Positions 22,968 to 31,552 of a DNA stretch of 64,000 nucleotides are shown here, piece by piece (positions within the stretch are counted from its first letter, which is position 1; the number at the start of each line of letters is the position of its first letter). Under the pieces are notes generated by a model. The model did no database searches, was not told the origin of the DNA, and saw only the letters and a program-made list of their open reading frames with translations. The DNA is from Rossellomorea pakistanensis (GTDB lineage: Bacteria; Bacillota; Bacilli; Bacillales; Bacillaceae_B), in assembly GCF_016908495.1 (NCBI RefSeq), contig NZ_JAFBDZ010000002.1, positions 1 through 64,000 of the forward strand, in the 5' to 3' direction. The position numbers and the translations under genes were made by a program.

Positions 22968-23582
22968 CTATGGAATATGCTTTTGTTCGCGCTCTAAATT
23001 TATGAGCGAGTACTTACGTTGATAGGCATGGGATGAATAAATAATTGCTTCGGAAATAATTTTTGCCATTTTCATAACGATATTCAATCTCGTATTTTGT
23101 AGAACAAAAAACTCCATAAATCCGCTTACATTTACAATTCCTGTTATATGCATATCCCCTACCTCAGGAAGTTCTTTATTGACTCCTGCCCCAGGCTTTA
23201 CTGGTCCCGTATCCATATGGATTGAGCCTACGCTTTTTAATCTTCCTAAGCATGCATCGATGCCGATAATAAAGGGATTGTTAAAAGTATGATTAATTTC
23301 TTCTATTTTTTCTTCCAAATTTACAGCATGCACAGGATCATCCAGTGTTCCATAAATCGGAAAGGAAAAGCTCTTTTTTTCTTCTAAAAAGGTACCTATG
23401 AGTGGTCCGAGGGAATCGCCTGTAGAACGGTCTGTCCCAATACAAACAATCACAATAGGTCTATGTTGTTCAGGAAGCATGTTCACAAGTTGAGCTGATA
23501 GCAGTATCGATGCCCGATCTTCATTATGTTGAATTCTAAATGGTTCTGGTTTTCTTTCAAATAGACCTTTTTTTAGATTCAT
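22968..23582 (-). CDS. yyaC: spore protease-like YyaC (DUF1256)
   Basis: 204 aa. It matches the YyaC family (DUF1256, related to the germination protease GPR fold): VCIGTDRSTGDSLGPLIG, GTLDDPVHAVNLEE, IGIDACLGRLKSVGSI, KPGAGVNKELPEVGD and GIVNVSGFMEFFVLQNTRL. The family is confined to endospore formers; its substrate is not known to me. The ATG at 23582 has AAAGGAG 8 nt upstream; a GTG 9 bp earlier overlaps that site. yyaC lies near spo0J in B. subtilis too. Confidence 0.88.
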   Translation of the reverse strand: MNLKKGLFERKPEPFRIQHNEDRASILLSAQLVNMLPEQHRPIVIVCIGTDRSTGDSLGPLIGTFLEEKKSFSFPIYGTLDDPVHAVNLEEKIEEINHTFNNPFIIGIDACLGRLKSVGSIHMDTGPVKPGAGVNKELPEVGDMHITGIVNVSGFMEFFVLQNTRLNIVMKMAKIISEAIIYSSHAYQRKYSLINLEREQKHIP

Positions 23583-23994
23583 CCATGCCACTCCTTTATA
23601 ATGGTAGTAACAGTATACGGAAAATTTAGAATTTCTATACTTAAATCAAGCGTATTTCTATAAAAATTCGATTGATAAAAGATGTGTATTAAAGTTTGGA
23701 AGTGCTTGGATATGAGAATGTATTAGCTTTACAGTTCTGGTACCTATCATTTAAGGTCTAATCAGCGAAAATACCCATTATTCCTAACTTGTCATATACT
23801 ATGCTATTTTTCTTAACTTTTTTGAACGGTTGGGTTTTTTCTACTCTTTTGAAGGGAAACTTGGTAAAATAGAATTTAATTTTGGCAAACACAAACATGC
23901 TGAACAGGTAAAGAAGAGCATAGGTTAGCCTGGTCTCTTCTTATTGAATAATGTCTAGACAGTATTTATCTTATGATAATAAGGAGTAAAATAG
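23583..23994. other. intergenic region between yyaC and mscS-type gene
   Basis: 412 bp with no gene that I can support. It must hold the divergent promoters of yyaC (minus) and the channel gene (plus). The sequence is AT-rich. The inverted pair AAGAGCA...and GGTCTCTTCTT near 23915-23945 is too weak to call. Confidence 0.5.
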
Positions 23995-24930
23995 ATGGTG
24001 GAGAAATTAGAGAAAACTGAAACTTTGAAAAAAATAGAAGAGAGTAAGACCTTTCAAAAATTAATCAGTGATGAGTTATGGATATCCATTGGAGAAACGA
24101 GTATAAAGATTATCGCTATTATTATTCTGACAATGCTAGCTACTAAGATAGGAAGAACAGCTATTCAAAATATTTTCAAAGCTCGATCGCGTTCTCCTTT
24201 AAGAATCTCAGAAAGAAGAGAAGCAACCCTATTAAAGCTCCTTCAAAACGTCCTAACTTACGTCGTTTATTTTATTTCTTTTATGACAATCCTCTCCACT
24301 TTGGACATCGATGTAAAAGGATTAATTGCGGGTGCAGGAATTGTTGGCTTGGCTGTAGGATTTGGAGCACAGAATTTAGTACGGGATATCATTACAGGGT
24401 TTTTTATTATATTTGAAGATCAATTTTCTGTTGGTGATTATGTGAGAATCGGTAATGCTGAAGGGACGGTTGAAGAAATCGGCTTAAGGACAACGAAGAT
24501 TTTAAGCTGGACGGGTGAACTTCATATATTCCCAAATGGAAATATAACGGAAGTGACGAATTTCTCTATCCATAACAGTATTGCCGTCGTTGATGTTAGT
24601 ATTGCTTACGAAGAAAATATAGAACAAGCTGAAAAAGTGATTGAAGAATTGATCCTCAAGCTTCCTCAGAAATATGAGGAACTTGTGAATCCACCTGAAT
24701 TACTTGGGATTCAGACCTTCGGGGCTTCAGATGTTGTCTTAAGGATTGTAGCCGAAACAGTACCGATGAAGCATTGGTATATAGCGAGAATGATCAGAAA
24801 AGAATTAAAAGCTTGTTTAGATGAAAATGGGATTGAAATACCATTCCCTCGTCTAGTCATGTATTCGCGTAATCAAGAAGAACCGTCAAATGGACAAGAA
24901 ATGAAGAAAAGTCAAGCAAAAGGTGAATAG
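23995..24930 (+). CDS. small-conductance mechanosensitive channel, MscS family
   Basis: 311 aa. An N-terminal helix precedes TM1 (~35-52) and TM2 (~75-97). TM3, the pore helix, is the Gly/Ala-rich VKGLIAGAGIVGLAVGFGAQ, followed by NLVRDIITGFFIIFEDQFSV, the MscS beta-domain entry. The cytoplasmic vestibule continues to ~290. MscS channels release solutes on osmotic downshock. It lies 13 bp upstream of the DUF951 gene, and the pair with ychF is common in Bacillaceae. The charged tail after residue 290 is variable. Confidence 0.9.
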   Translation: MVEKLEKTETLKKIEESKTFQKLISDELWISIGETSIKIIAIIILTMLATKIGRTAIQNIFKARSRSPLRISERREATLLKLLQNVLTYVVYFISFMTILSTLDIDVKGLIAGAGIVGLAVGFGAQNLVRDIITGFFIIFEDQFSVGDYVRIGNAEGTVEEIGLRTTKILSWTGELHIFPNGNITEVTNFSIHNSIAVVDVSIAYEENIEQAEKVIEELILKLPQKYEELVNPPELLGIQTFGASDVVLRIVAETVPMKHWYIARMIRKELKACLDENGIEIPFPRLVMYSRNQEEPSNGQEMKKSQAKGE

Positions 24931-24943
24931 GAGGAGTCGCTTT

Positions 24944-25141
24944 ATGGAGCAAAAAACATTTAATATACATGATATCGTTGAAATGAAAAAACCACATCCA
25001 TGTGGAGTCAATCGTTGGAAAATCATCAGACTAGGGATGGATATCCGCATAAAATGCGAAGGCTGTGCTCACAGCGTCCTTCTACCAAGAAAAGAATTTA
25101 GTAGAAAAGTAAAGAAAATACTTGAACATGGAGAGAGCTAA
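24944..25141 (+). CDS. DUF951 domain protein
   Basis: 65 aa. DUF951 pattern: VEMKKPHPCGVNRWKIIRLG, then DIRIKCEGCAHSVLLPRKEF. It has three cysteines (HPCG and CEGC), possibly a metal site. Function unknown; the gene is almost always next to ychF in Firmicutes. The ATG at 24944 has GGAGGAG at good spacing; an in-frame extension upstream overlaps the channel gene and is not needed. Confidence 0.88.
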   Translation: MEQKTFNIHDIVEMKKPHPCGVNRWKIIRLGMDIRIKCEGCAHSVLLPRKEFSRKVKKILEHGES

Positions 25142-25148
25142 TCCTCTT

Positions 25149-25197
25149 GACTATACGAGTATGGAGAAAGAATGACTCCACTTGTATGGTCTTTTTA
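25149..25197 (+). terminator. terminator after DUF951 gene
   Basis: ACTATACGAGTATGGAG pairs imperfectly with CTCCACTTGTATGGT, followed by CTTTTTATTT. Confidence 0.6.
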
Positions 25198-25318
25198 TTT
25201 AAACTTGTACCCTTGTGTTTTCCTTAGCTAAAATCTATAATTGTGAAAGGTTTAAAATACTACTAGAATAATGTACGTAGTGAAAATAGATAGGATATGA
25301 AGAAGAGGAGTGACGGAT

Positions 25319-26419
25319 ATGGCTTTAACAGCTGGAATTGTTGGATTGCCGAATGTGGGAAAATCCACTCTTTTTAATGCCATTACAAAAGCAGGAGCAG
25401 AATCTGCCAACTACCCATTCTGTACAATCGATCCGAATGTTGGAATTGTGGAAGTGCCAGACTATCGTTTAGATAAATTAACAGAACTTGTTGAACCGAA
25501 GAAAACGGTACCAACTACATTTGAATTTACTGATATAGCAGGAATTGTAAAAGGAGCAAGTAAGGGTGAAGGGTTAGGAAACAAATTCTTATCCCATATT
25601 CGCCAAGTCGATGCGATTTGCCAAGTGGTCCGCTGCTTTGCTGATGATAATATTACCCATGTTTCTGGAAAAGTAGATCCTATTGATGATATTGAAACAA
25701 TCAATCTTGAGCTTATTTTGGCTGATTTAGAATCAGTAGATAAACGAATTAGCCGTGTTGAAAAAATGGCTAAACAAAAAGATAAAGAAGCTATGTATGA
25801 GTATGAAATTTTAGTGAAGTTAAAAGATGCTTTTGAAAATGACAAGCCGGCACGTACAGTTGAATTTACGGATGAACAAATGAAGGTTGTCAAGGGTCTT
25901 CATTTGTTAACCATTAAACCGGTTCTGTATGTAGCGAATGTTGGAGAAGACGATATTGTTGATCCATCAGAGAATGAATACGTTCAAAAGGTCCGTAAGT
26001 TTGCTGAGTCCGATAATGCTGAAGTGATTGTCGTTTGTGCCAAAATAGAATCTGAGATTGCTGAGCTTGATGATGAAGAAAAGGCTATGTTCCTTCAAGA
26101 GCTAGGAATTGAGGAATCAGGTCTTGATCAATTAATTCGTGCTGCCTATCATCTCCTTGGCCTTGCCACTTATTTCACTGCAGGAGTTCAAGAAGTTCGC
26201 GCATGGACATTCAGAAAAGGAATGAAAGCACCTCAATGTGCAGGTGTGATCCATACCGATTTTGAAAAAGGATTTATACGAGCGGAGACCGTTTCTTACG
26301 ATGATTTAGTGGCTGCCAATACAATGACCGCTGCTAAAGAAGCTGGGAAAGTTCGTTTAGAAGGAAAAGAATATATTGTTCAAGATGGAGATGTCATTCA
26401 TTTCCGCTTTAACGTTTAA
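25319..26419 (+). CDS. ychF: redox-regulated ATPase/GTPase YchF (Obg family)
   Basis: 366 aa, equal to B. subtilis YyaF. It is an Obg-family P-loop protein that prefers ATP and binds ribosomes. The G1 motif is GLPNVGKSTLFNAI, followed by NYPFCTIDPNVG and DIAGIVKGASKGEGLGNKFL. A coiled coil occupies ~130-165. The C-terminal TGS domain ends DGDVIHFRFNV. The start at 25319 gives the canonical ALTAGIVGLP; GAGGAG lies upstream. A strong terminator follows. Confidence 0.96.
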   Translation: MALTAGIVGLPNVGKSTLFNAITKAGAESANYPFCTIDPNVGIVEVPDYRLDKLTELVEPKKTVPTTFEFTDIAGIVKGASKGEGLGNKFLSHIRQVDAICQVVRCFADDNITHVSGKVDPIDDIETINLELILADLESVDKRISRVEKMAKQKDKEAMYEYEILVKLKDAFENDKPARTVEFTDEQMKVVKGLHLLTIKPVLYVANVGEDDIVDPSENEYVQKVRKFAESDNAEVIVVCAKIESEIAELDDEEKAMFLQELGIEESGLDQLIRAAYHLLGLATYFTAGVQEVRAWTFRKGMKAPQCAGVIHTDFEKGFIRAETVSYDDLVAANTMTAAKEAGKVRLEGKEYIVQDGDVIHFRFNV

Positions 26420-26426
26420 TCTATTG

Positions 26427-26453
26427 AGCCTACTCTTTTTTGGAGTAGGTTTT
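26427..26453 (+). terminator. ychF terminator
   Basis: CCTACTC and GGAGTAGG flank a T-rich loop, followed by seven T residues. Confidence 0.88.
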
Positions 26454-26578
26454 TTTGTGCGATGGTTTCTGTAGTAATTTGTCGAATGACCGATAAAAGT
26501 CGTTATACCGTTTAATCGCCTAGTTTAGTTGAATTTTTTTCAAAACGAACATTATATTTCAAGGATTCTAGGACTGTA

Positions 26579-26607
26579 TTGCATAAGCTTGCCCAATATG
26601 ATATAAT
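26579..26607 (+). promoter_or_regulatory. rpsF operon promoter
   Basis: -35 TTGCAT (26579-26584), 17-bp spacer and perfect -10 TATAAT (26602-26607), 80 bp upstream of rpsF. Confidence 0.8.
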
Positions 26608-26616
26608 TCTAACTTG

Positions 26617-26672
26617 TGAGTAATGAAAGCATTGCTCCTTGCTCTATTTCACAATAGAGCCGCACAGACCAT
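26617..26672 (+). promoter_or_regulatory. probable S6:S18 ribosomal-protein leader
   Basis: Between the promoter and rpsF lies a perfect hairpin, GCTCTATT-TCAC-AATAGAGC (26641-26660), followed by CGCACAGACC. S6:S18 autoregulatory leaders upstream of rpsF have a hairpin with a CCG element that mimics the 16S site; here the stem runs into GCCGCA. The position fits; the exact consensus match is not tested. Confidence 0.5.
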
Positions 26673-26687
26673 AAGGAGGTGAAAAAG

Positions 26688-26978
26688 ATGAAAAAGTACG
26701 AATTAATGTACATTATCCGCCCAAACATTGACGATGAGTCAAAGAAAGCTGTTGTTGAGCGTTTCGCTAATGTTCTTACAACAAACGGAGCGGAGATCAT
26801 CGAATCTAAAGAGTGGGGTAAACGTCGTTTAGCGTATGAAATTAACGATTTCCGTGATGGTTTCTACCAACTAGTAAACGTTAAATCTGCGACTGAAGCT
26901 ATTAACGAATTCGATCGTTTAGCGAAAATCAGCGATGATATTATCCGTCACATCGTAATCAAAGAAGAAGAAAAATAA
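26688..26978 (+). CDS. rpsF: 30S ribosomal protein S6
   Basis: 96 aa: [17 protein letters not shown], then [20 protein letters not shown]6 binds 16S rRNA as a heterodimer with S18, encoded two genes downstream. The ATG at 26688 has the perfect AAGGAGGTG 7-8 nt upstream; a GTG 9 bp earlier overlaps it. First gene of rpsF-ssb-rpsR, with a probable S6:S18 leader and a parS between it and ssb. Confidence 0.97.
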   Translation: MKKYELMYIIRPNIDDESKKAVVERFANVLTTNGAEIIESKEWGKRRLAYEINDFRDGFYQLVNVKSATEAINEFDRLAKISDDIIRHIVIKEEEK

Positions 26979-27003
26979 TCGTAAGCATAAACGCTTCTTG
27001 ATA

Positions 27004-27019
27004 TGTTCCACGTGAAACA
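27004..27019. promoter_or_regulatory. parS site between rpsF and ssb
   Basis: TGTTCCACGTGAAACA, a perfect palindromic ParB site, ~5.4 kb right of the one in spo0J. It lies in the 66-bp spacer just upstream of the ssb ribosome site. Confidence 0.92.
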
Positions 27020-27044
27020 TGCCAGAACGAAAGGGTTGATTCTG

Positions 27045-27551
27045 ATGATGAACCGAGTAATATTAGTAGGTCGTTTAACAAAGGACCCTGAGTTAAAATA
27101 TACTCCAAATGGAGTTCCTGTGGCTACGTTTACTCTTGCTGTTAATCGTACGTTTACGAATCAACAAGGTGAACGAGAAGCGGACTTTATTAATTGCGTT
27201 GTATGGCGTCGCCCTGCTGAAAATGTTGCAAACTTCCTTAAAAAAGGAAGCTTGGCTGGAGTGGATGGACGTATTCAAACACGTAACTTCGAAGGTCAAG
27301 ATGGTCGTCGAGTCTTTATGACAGAGGTTGTAGCGGAGAGTGTTCAATTCCTTGAGCCTAAGAACGCTAATAACCAAGGCGAACGTGGCAGCTATGGCGG
27401 TGGTCAACCACAACAAGATTATTCATTTAATCAGAATCAGCGCAATAATAATAACAATAACAACAGACAGAACTATACACGTGTAGATGAAGATCCATTT
27501 GCTAATGATGGTAAGCCAATCGACATTTCAGATGACGATCTTCCATTCTAA
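27045..27551 (+). CDS. ssb: single-stranded DNA-binding protein SSB
   Basis: 168 aa. The OB fold (~1-107) begins [20 protein letters not shown] and contains [20 protein letters not shown] disordered linker rich in Asn/Gln/Gly follows (~108-155). The C-terminal tip DISDDDLPF recruits replication and repair partners. I start at 27045, with AAAGGG 9 nt upstream; a longer frame reads through the parS palindrome and is unlikely to be translated. It is the middle gene of the rpsF-ssb-rpsR operon. Confidence 0.96.
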   Translation: MMNRVILVGRLTKDPELKYTPNGVPVATFTLAVNRTFTNQQGEREADFINCVVWRRPAENVANFLKKGSLAGVDGRIQTRNFEGQDGRRVFMTEVVAESVQFLEPKNANNQGERGSYGGGQPQQDYSFNQNQRNNNNNNNRQNYTRVDEDPFANDGKPIDISDDDLPF

Positions 27552-27595
27552 ACGAAATATAATTTGAAATATATTAGTTAGGAGGCGAATCTATT

Positions 27596-27829
27596 ATGGC
27601 AGGACGCAGAGGCGGACGTAGACGTCGTAAGGTGTGTTTCTTCACTTCAAACGGAATTACACACATCGATTACAAAGACGTAGATCTACTGAAAAAATTT
27701 ATCTCTGAGCGCGGAAAAATCCTTCCACGTCGTGTGACAGGAACAAGCGCGAAGTACCAACGTAGATTAACTCGTGCAATCAAACGTGCACGTACAATGG
27801 CATTATTACCATACGTAACTGGTGAATAA
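27596..27829 (+). CDS. rpsR: 30S ribosomal protein S18
   Basis: 77 aa, strongly basic N-terminus [18 protein letters not shown] and S18 signature [18 protein letters not shown]. It pairs with S6 on the 30S platform. AGGAGGCG precedes the ATG. It ends the operon at a strong terminator. Confidence 0.97.
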   Translation: MAGRRGGRRRRKVCFFTSNGITHIDYKDVDLLKKFISERGKILPRRVTGTSAKYQRRLTRAIKRARTMALLPYVTGE

Positions 27830-27842
27830 TCAATATTAAAAA

Positions 27843-27870
27843 GGCTGTCCATTTTTGGACAGTCTTTTTC
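27843..27870 (+). terminator. rpsR terminator
   Basis: GGCTGTCC and GGACAGTC form an 8-bp stem with a T-rich loop, followed by TTTTTC. Confidence 0.88.
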
Positions 27871-28125
27871 TGTTTTTAAAAATCCTAAACCCTTTCAAAT
27901 ATGAAATGCTCTCCTACCACCCTAAAGCTTGTTTGATGATTATTTATTAAAGTGATTAAAATCCTTCTGTTCTCAAATTTGGTTTATTAGTCCATTCGAA
28001 TTACTTTATCTGATTTTCCTAAGAAAATATTCCTGTATAATTACTCGAAACTCCTAAAAGAAATAAGAATTTTGTCGAAATTAACAATATGCACAGAAAT
28101 TATTGCATCGGAGGTACAACAAAAG

Positions 28126-30171
28126 GTGAAGGGTTTAAATAAAATTAAAGGGTTCCTATCATTTCGATCTATTAAGGCAAAACTGATTCTTATTTTCTCT
28201 CTATTAATTTTCTTATCATTTGCAATTGTCATTGCCATTACAAGTTGGCAAACGAGAGAAAAGTTGGAGAAGAATGTCATTTCTCAAACTGAGGGGATGG
28301 TTATGGAGTTAAACAACTCTGTACAGCTCTTTCTTGGCCAATATGAGAAAAGTTTAGAACAATTCACATTTTCGGATTCACTAAAAAATTTAGCGAAAGT
28401 GCAAGGAGGAATGCTTGAAACTAAGGAAAAAACAGAGGTTTTTGCCAGCACTCAAGCGGATTTTAATAATTATTTAGGGCTGTATGCTGAGGCAGCGTCG
28501 CTTTATTTGGCTACTCCAAATAAAGAATTGAAGATTGTTCCCTATACTAGCCTTCCTGCAGACTTCGATCCAACTAGTAGGGCGTGGTATGAAAAAGCAC
28601 TAGAAACAAAGGTTGAGGTTGTTTGGAGTGATCCTTATATTGATGAAGCAACCAATGAATACATTATTACCGCATCTAAAGCTGTTCTTACAGAAGGAGA
28701 AGTCGTAGGGGTTCTCGGTGTAGATATCAATTTAACGAAATTAACAGAAAGAATTGCAAAGATGGATATAGGGTATAAAGGTTATCCTTTCGTATTGTCA
28801 TCTAATGGATCTGCTATTGTTCATCCTTCTAAAAGGGGTGAAAATCTATCATCTCTAAGTTTTATTAAGAACATGCTTGAAAGCAAAAATAAGACAGGAT
28901 CTGTTCACTATCAATTAGAAGGTGAAGATAAACTTCTTGTATACGATACCGTTCCAAAAACAAACTGGAAAATTGGCGCATCCTATGGGAAGGATGCTTT
29001 AGTACAAACCTCAAAAGAGATTGAGATGACATTATGGATATCAGCTATTGGGACGTTAATTCTTTCCATTGTTGTGGTCATTTTAGTGGCTCGAGGCATA
29101 ACCAAACCAATATTACAACTTAAAAAAACAGTAAGTTCAATGGCAGATGGTGATTTTTCCACCAATACATCTATTCTATCAAAGGATGAAATTGGCGAGC
29201 TTGGACAGGATTTTAATAAAATGATGGAAAGTATGAGGACGACTCTCATAACGGTTAATCAATCTGTTTTTAATGTTCGGGAATCTGCAGAAAGTCTAAG
29301 TGCTATTTCCGAAGAAACAAACGCTTCAAGTGAGGAAATGGCAAGTGCTGTCTCAGAAATTGCCAACGGTGCCTCCCAATCGGCTGCTGATGCAGACACT
29401 GCAAATCAACAATCAATGGATTTAAGTAATCAAATAAACCAGGTTTCGGATCAGGCAAAGGGAATGTCTTCTATAGCGGAAAAAGCAGACGAAGTAAACC
29501 AAACAGGGATCGTTCAAATGAAGAAGCTACAAGAGTCTTATGCCTCTTCAAAACAGTTTATTTCATCAATGGAAGAGGTTGTCCTAAGTCTTGAAGATAA
29601 AGTGAAGAAAATTGAATCGGTTATGGAGACGATAACCGATATTTCCTCCCAAACCAATTTATTAGCTTTGAATGCGAGTATTGAAGCGGCAAGAGCTGGA
29701 GAACATGGCAAGGGATTTGCGGTCGTGGCTGAAGAAGTTAGAAAGCTTGCCGAACAATCAGTCCAAGCAACGGATGAAGTGAAGAAGACGATAACAGACA
29801 TTCAAACCGGCTCCAAGCAAGCAGTAAATGAAATGTTCCACACGAAAGAAACATTTCAGGAACAATTTATAGTCGTAGAAGAAACGAATTCAATTTTTCA
29901 ACAAATCTCAGGGTTGATGAAACAGATGCAGGAAGCCATTGTTTCCATATATCATGAAGTCCAATCTGTCTCAACAAACAAGGATGAAGTATTAAACATC
30001 ATTCAAACGATGGCTTCAACGGCTGAACAAACAGCAGCAGCCTGTGAAGAAGTTAGTGCTTCTACTGATGAACAACTGCATTCTATTCAAGGCGTTACAG
30101 ACGCAGCAGAGCGCTTAACAGAACTCAGCCAATCCCTGCAAAATGCGATAGAACAATTTAAAATTGATTAA
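28126..30171 (+). CDS. methyl-accepting chemotaxis protein (dCache type)
   Basis: 681 aa. TM1 at ~20-39; periplasmic-side sensor (~40-300) with dCache-like motifs ([31 protein letters not shown]); TM2 at ~302-324; HAMP (~325-378); then the long coiled-coil signalling domain. Its hairpin tip (~511-545) has [20 protein letters not shown] and [15 protein letters not shown], which bind CheA/CheW. The start is a GTG at 28126 with GGAGGT 10 nt upstream; a longer frame lacks such a site. The ligand is not predictable. It lies between rpsR and yybS; I do not recall a chemoreceptor gene at this place in B. subtilis, so it may be an insertion. Confidence 0.9.
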   Translation: MKGLNKIKGFLSFRSIKAKLILIFSLLIFLSFAIVIAITSWQTREKLEKNVISQTEGMVMELNNSVQLFLGQYEKSLEQFTFSDSLKNLAKVQGGMLETKEKTEVFASTQADFNNYLGLYAEAASLYLATPNKELKIVPYTSLPADFDPTSRAWYEKALETKVEVVWSDPYIDEATNEYIITASKAVLTEGEVVGVLGVDINLTKLTERIAKMDIGYKGYPFVLSSNGSAIVHPSKRGENLSSLSFIKNMLESKNKTGSVHYQLEGEDKLLVYDTVPKTNWKIGASYGKDALVQTSKEIEMTLWISAIGTLILSIVVVILVARGITKPILQLKKTVSSMADGDFSTNTSILSKDEIGELGQDFNKMMESMRTTLITVNQSVFNVRESAESLSAISEETNASSEEMASAVSEIANGASQSAADADTANQQSMDLSNQINQVSDQAKGMSSIAEKADEVNQTGIVQMKKLQESYASSKQFISSMEEVVLSLEDKVKKIESVMETITDISSQTNLLALNASIEAARAGEHGKGFAVVAEEVRKLAEQSVQATDEVKKTITDIQTGSKQAVNEMFHTKETFQEQFIVVEETNSIFQQISGLMKQMQEAIVSIYHEVQSVSTNKDEVLNIIQTMASTAEQTAAACEEVSASTDEQLHSIQGVTDAAERLTELSQSLQNAIEQFKID

Positions 30172-30177
30172 GAATCA

Positions 30178-30232
30178 GGAAAGCAGTCCTAAAAAAGGTT
30201 TCATAAATAAGCCTTTTGGGGACTGCTTTCTT
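30178..30232 (+). terminator. terminator after the chemoreceptor gene
   Basis: GAAAGCAGTCC...AAAAAAGG pairs with CCTTTTGGGGACTGCTTTC, followed by TTTGTTG. A long imperfect stem-loop. Confidence 0.65.
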
Positions 30233-30263
30233 TGTTGTTAAGGTTTTTCTTTTGTTCTTGGAC

Positions 30264-30388
30264 GAATGAAGCCCTGAAGAAACAAAAAGTTCGAAATGAG
30301 GACCTCAAAGAAGTCGAATGGAGCCCTGAAAAAGCAAAAAGTTCAAAATGAGGACCCCGAAAGATGCCAAAGATGCCAAAGATGCCCA
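30264..30388 (+). repeat. tandem repeat, 52-bp unit x2 plus 9-bp unit x3
   Basis: Two 52-bp units (30264-30315 and 30316-30367), each GAATG(A/G)AGCCCTGAA...AAAAAGTTC(G/A)AAATGAGGAC, run into three copies of AAAGATGCC. The 416-bp gap to yybS holds no gene besides this and the preceding terminator. The unit has no stop on the minus strand over ~60 codons, but that frame is low-complexity and has no ribosome site. Confidence 0.75.
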
Positions 30389-30587
30389 ACTAAAGGCCAT
30401 TCGTTCAGTTACAGCCCCTAACCCTCGAGACCCAAGCCGGCTAGAAGGAAAAGACACCGCCACAGGTTGTGGTTAATTTAGTCGTTCATTCCGCTTTTAT
30501 AACAACCCGCATTGCTTGAACGATGTTTAAAGAACGGATAAAATTAGTATGATATAAATAGTAAATGAAATTTAATGAGGTGTCTTT

Positions 30588-31520
30588 GTGAAGAATCCCC
30601 GTATTCTTACGGAAGGGGCATTAATGCTCGCTATATTTGCCGTTCTTACTCTAATCACTATCTACATTCCAGTTATTGGGGTTTTATCAAGTCTTGTTTT
30701 AATATTCCCAGTCCTTTATTTTGCCTCAAAGCATCGTTTAAGGATATCACTGATTTTATTAGTAGGCTGTATTTTGATTTCCTTCATTATGGGGTCAATC
30801 CTTGCCATTCCTCTTGCCATCATATACGGGACAACAGGCGTTGTGATGGGGTGGTATATTAAGGAACAGAAAAGTAAAATCTCTTTACTTATCGCATCAG
30901 GTTTTACTTTATTAATCAATTTGGTTATTCAATATGTTATATCAATTCTCTTTTTTAATTTTGATTTAATTAATGATATGATCAAGATTTTGGAAAAATC
31001 GTTTGATCAATCTATTGAGATGATGAAAAGCTTTGGGCAAACTCCTGATCCGAGAATGGTCGATCAAATGAATTTTTATTTAGATATGATCGGTATTTTA
31101 ACTCCCTCTTTCTTTTTAATGATGGCCTTCATCAATGCTTTTATTATCATTTGGGTTAATTTCCCTATTTTACGTAGGCTTGGAGTTGAAACGCCCAAGT
31201 TCAAACCTTTTCGTGAATGGCAATTACCAAAGAGTTTCTTATGGTATTATTTAATTATCCTTATTCTATCCATCGTTCTTCAGCCGGAAAAAGGTGACTA
31301 TAGCTTTTGGGCTCTTCAAAACATATCCTATGTTTTACAGGTTTTGATGGTTATACAAGGGCTTTCTTTCATTTATTATTTTGCTTACATAAAAAAATGG
31401 ACAAAGGGTTTATTGGTCCTTATTACGATTTTATCACTTCCCCTTCTTTCTATTGTTAGGATTTTAGGTATAATTGATTTAGGATTTAATCTTAGACAGC
31501 GCCTTCAACGTAAGTCATAA
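30588..31520 (+). CDS. yybS: YybS family membrane protein (DUF2232)
   Basis: 310 aa with about eight membrane segments, matching the DUF2232/YybS family found directly upstream of gdpP. The N-terminus RILTEGALMLAIFAVLTLIT is characteristic. It resembles the membrane S-component type of transporters, but its substrate is unknown. It starts at a GTG (30588) with GAGGTG upstream. It lies 32 bp before gdpP and probably shares its transcript with gdpP and rplI. Confidence 0.87.
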   Translation: MKNPRILTEGALMLAIFAVLTLITIYIPVIGVLSSLVLIFPVLYFASKHRLRISLILLVGCILISFIMGSILAIPLAIIYGTTGVVMGWYIKEQKSKISLLIASGFTLLINLVIQYVISILFFNFDLINDMIKILEKSFDQSIEMMKSFGQTPDPRMVDQMNFYLDMIGILTPSFFLMMAFINAFIIIWVNFPILRRLGVETPKFKPFREWQLPKSFLWYYLIILILSIVLQPEKGDYSFWALQNISYVLQVLMVIQGLSFIYYFAYIKKWTKGLLVLITILSLPLLSIVRILGIIDLGFNLRQRLQRKS

Positions 31521-31552
31521 AGGTTGTAAATTTTGTTTTAGGAGCTGAAATC

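Noticed and set aside
23595-23990. Searching for a small RNA or gene in the yyaC-mscS gap
   Set aside because: No hairpin with T-run, no open frame with ribosome site and no known motif.
27003-27044. N-terminal extension of ssb reading through the parS palindrome
   Set aside because: The extra residues are the translated parS; a good ribosome site precedes the canonical start at 27045, and SSB proteins begin at that point.
30201-30389. Minus-strand open frame over the tandem repeat as a gene
   Set aside because: Low-complexity translation (repeated Gly-Ile-Phe and Phe-rich stretches), no ribosome site, and fully explained by the DNA repeat.
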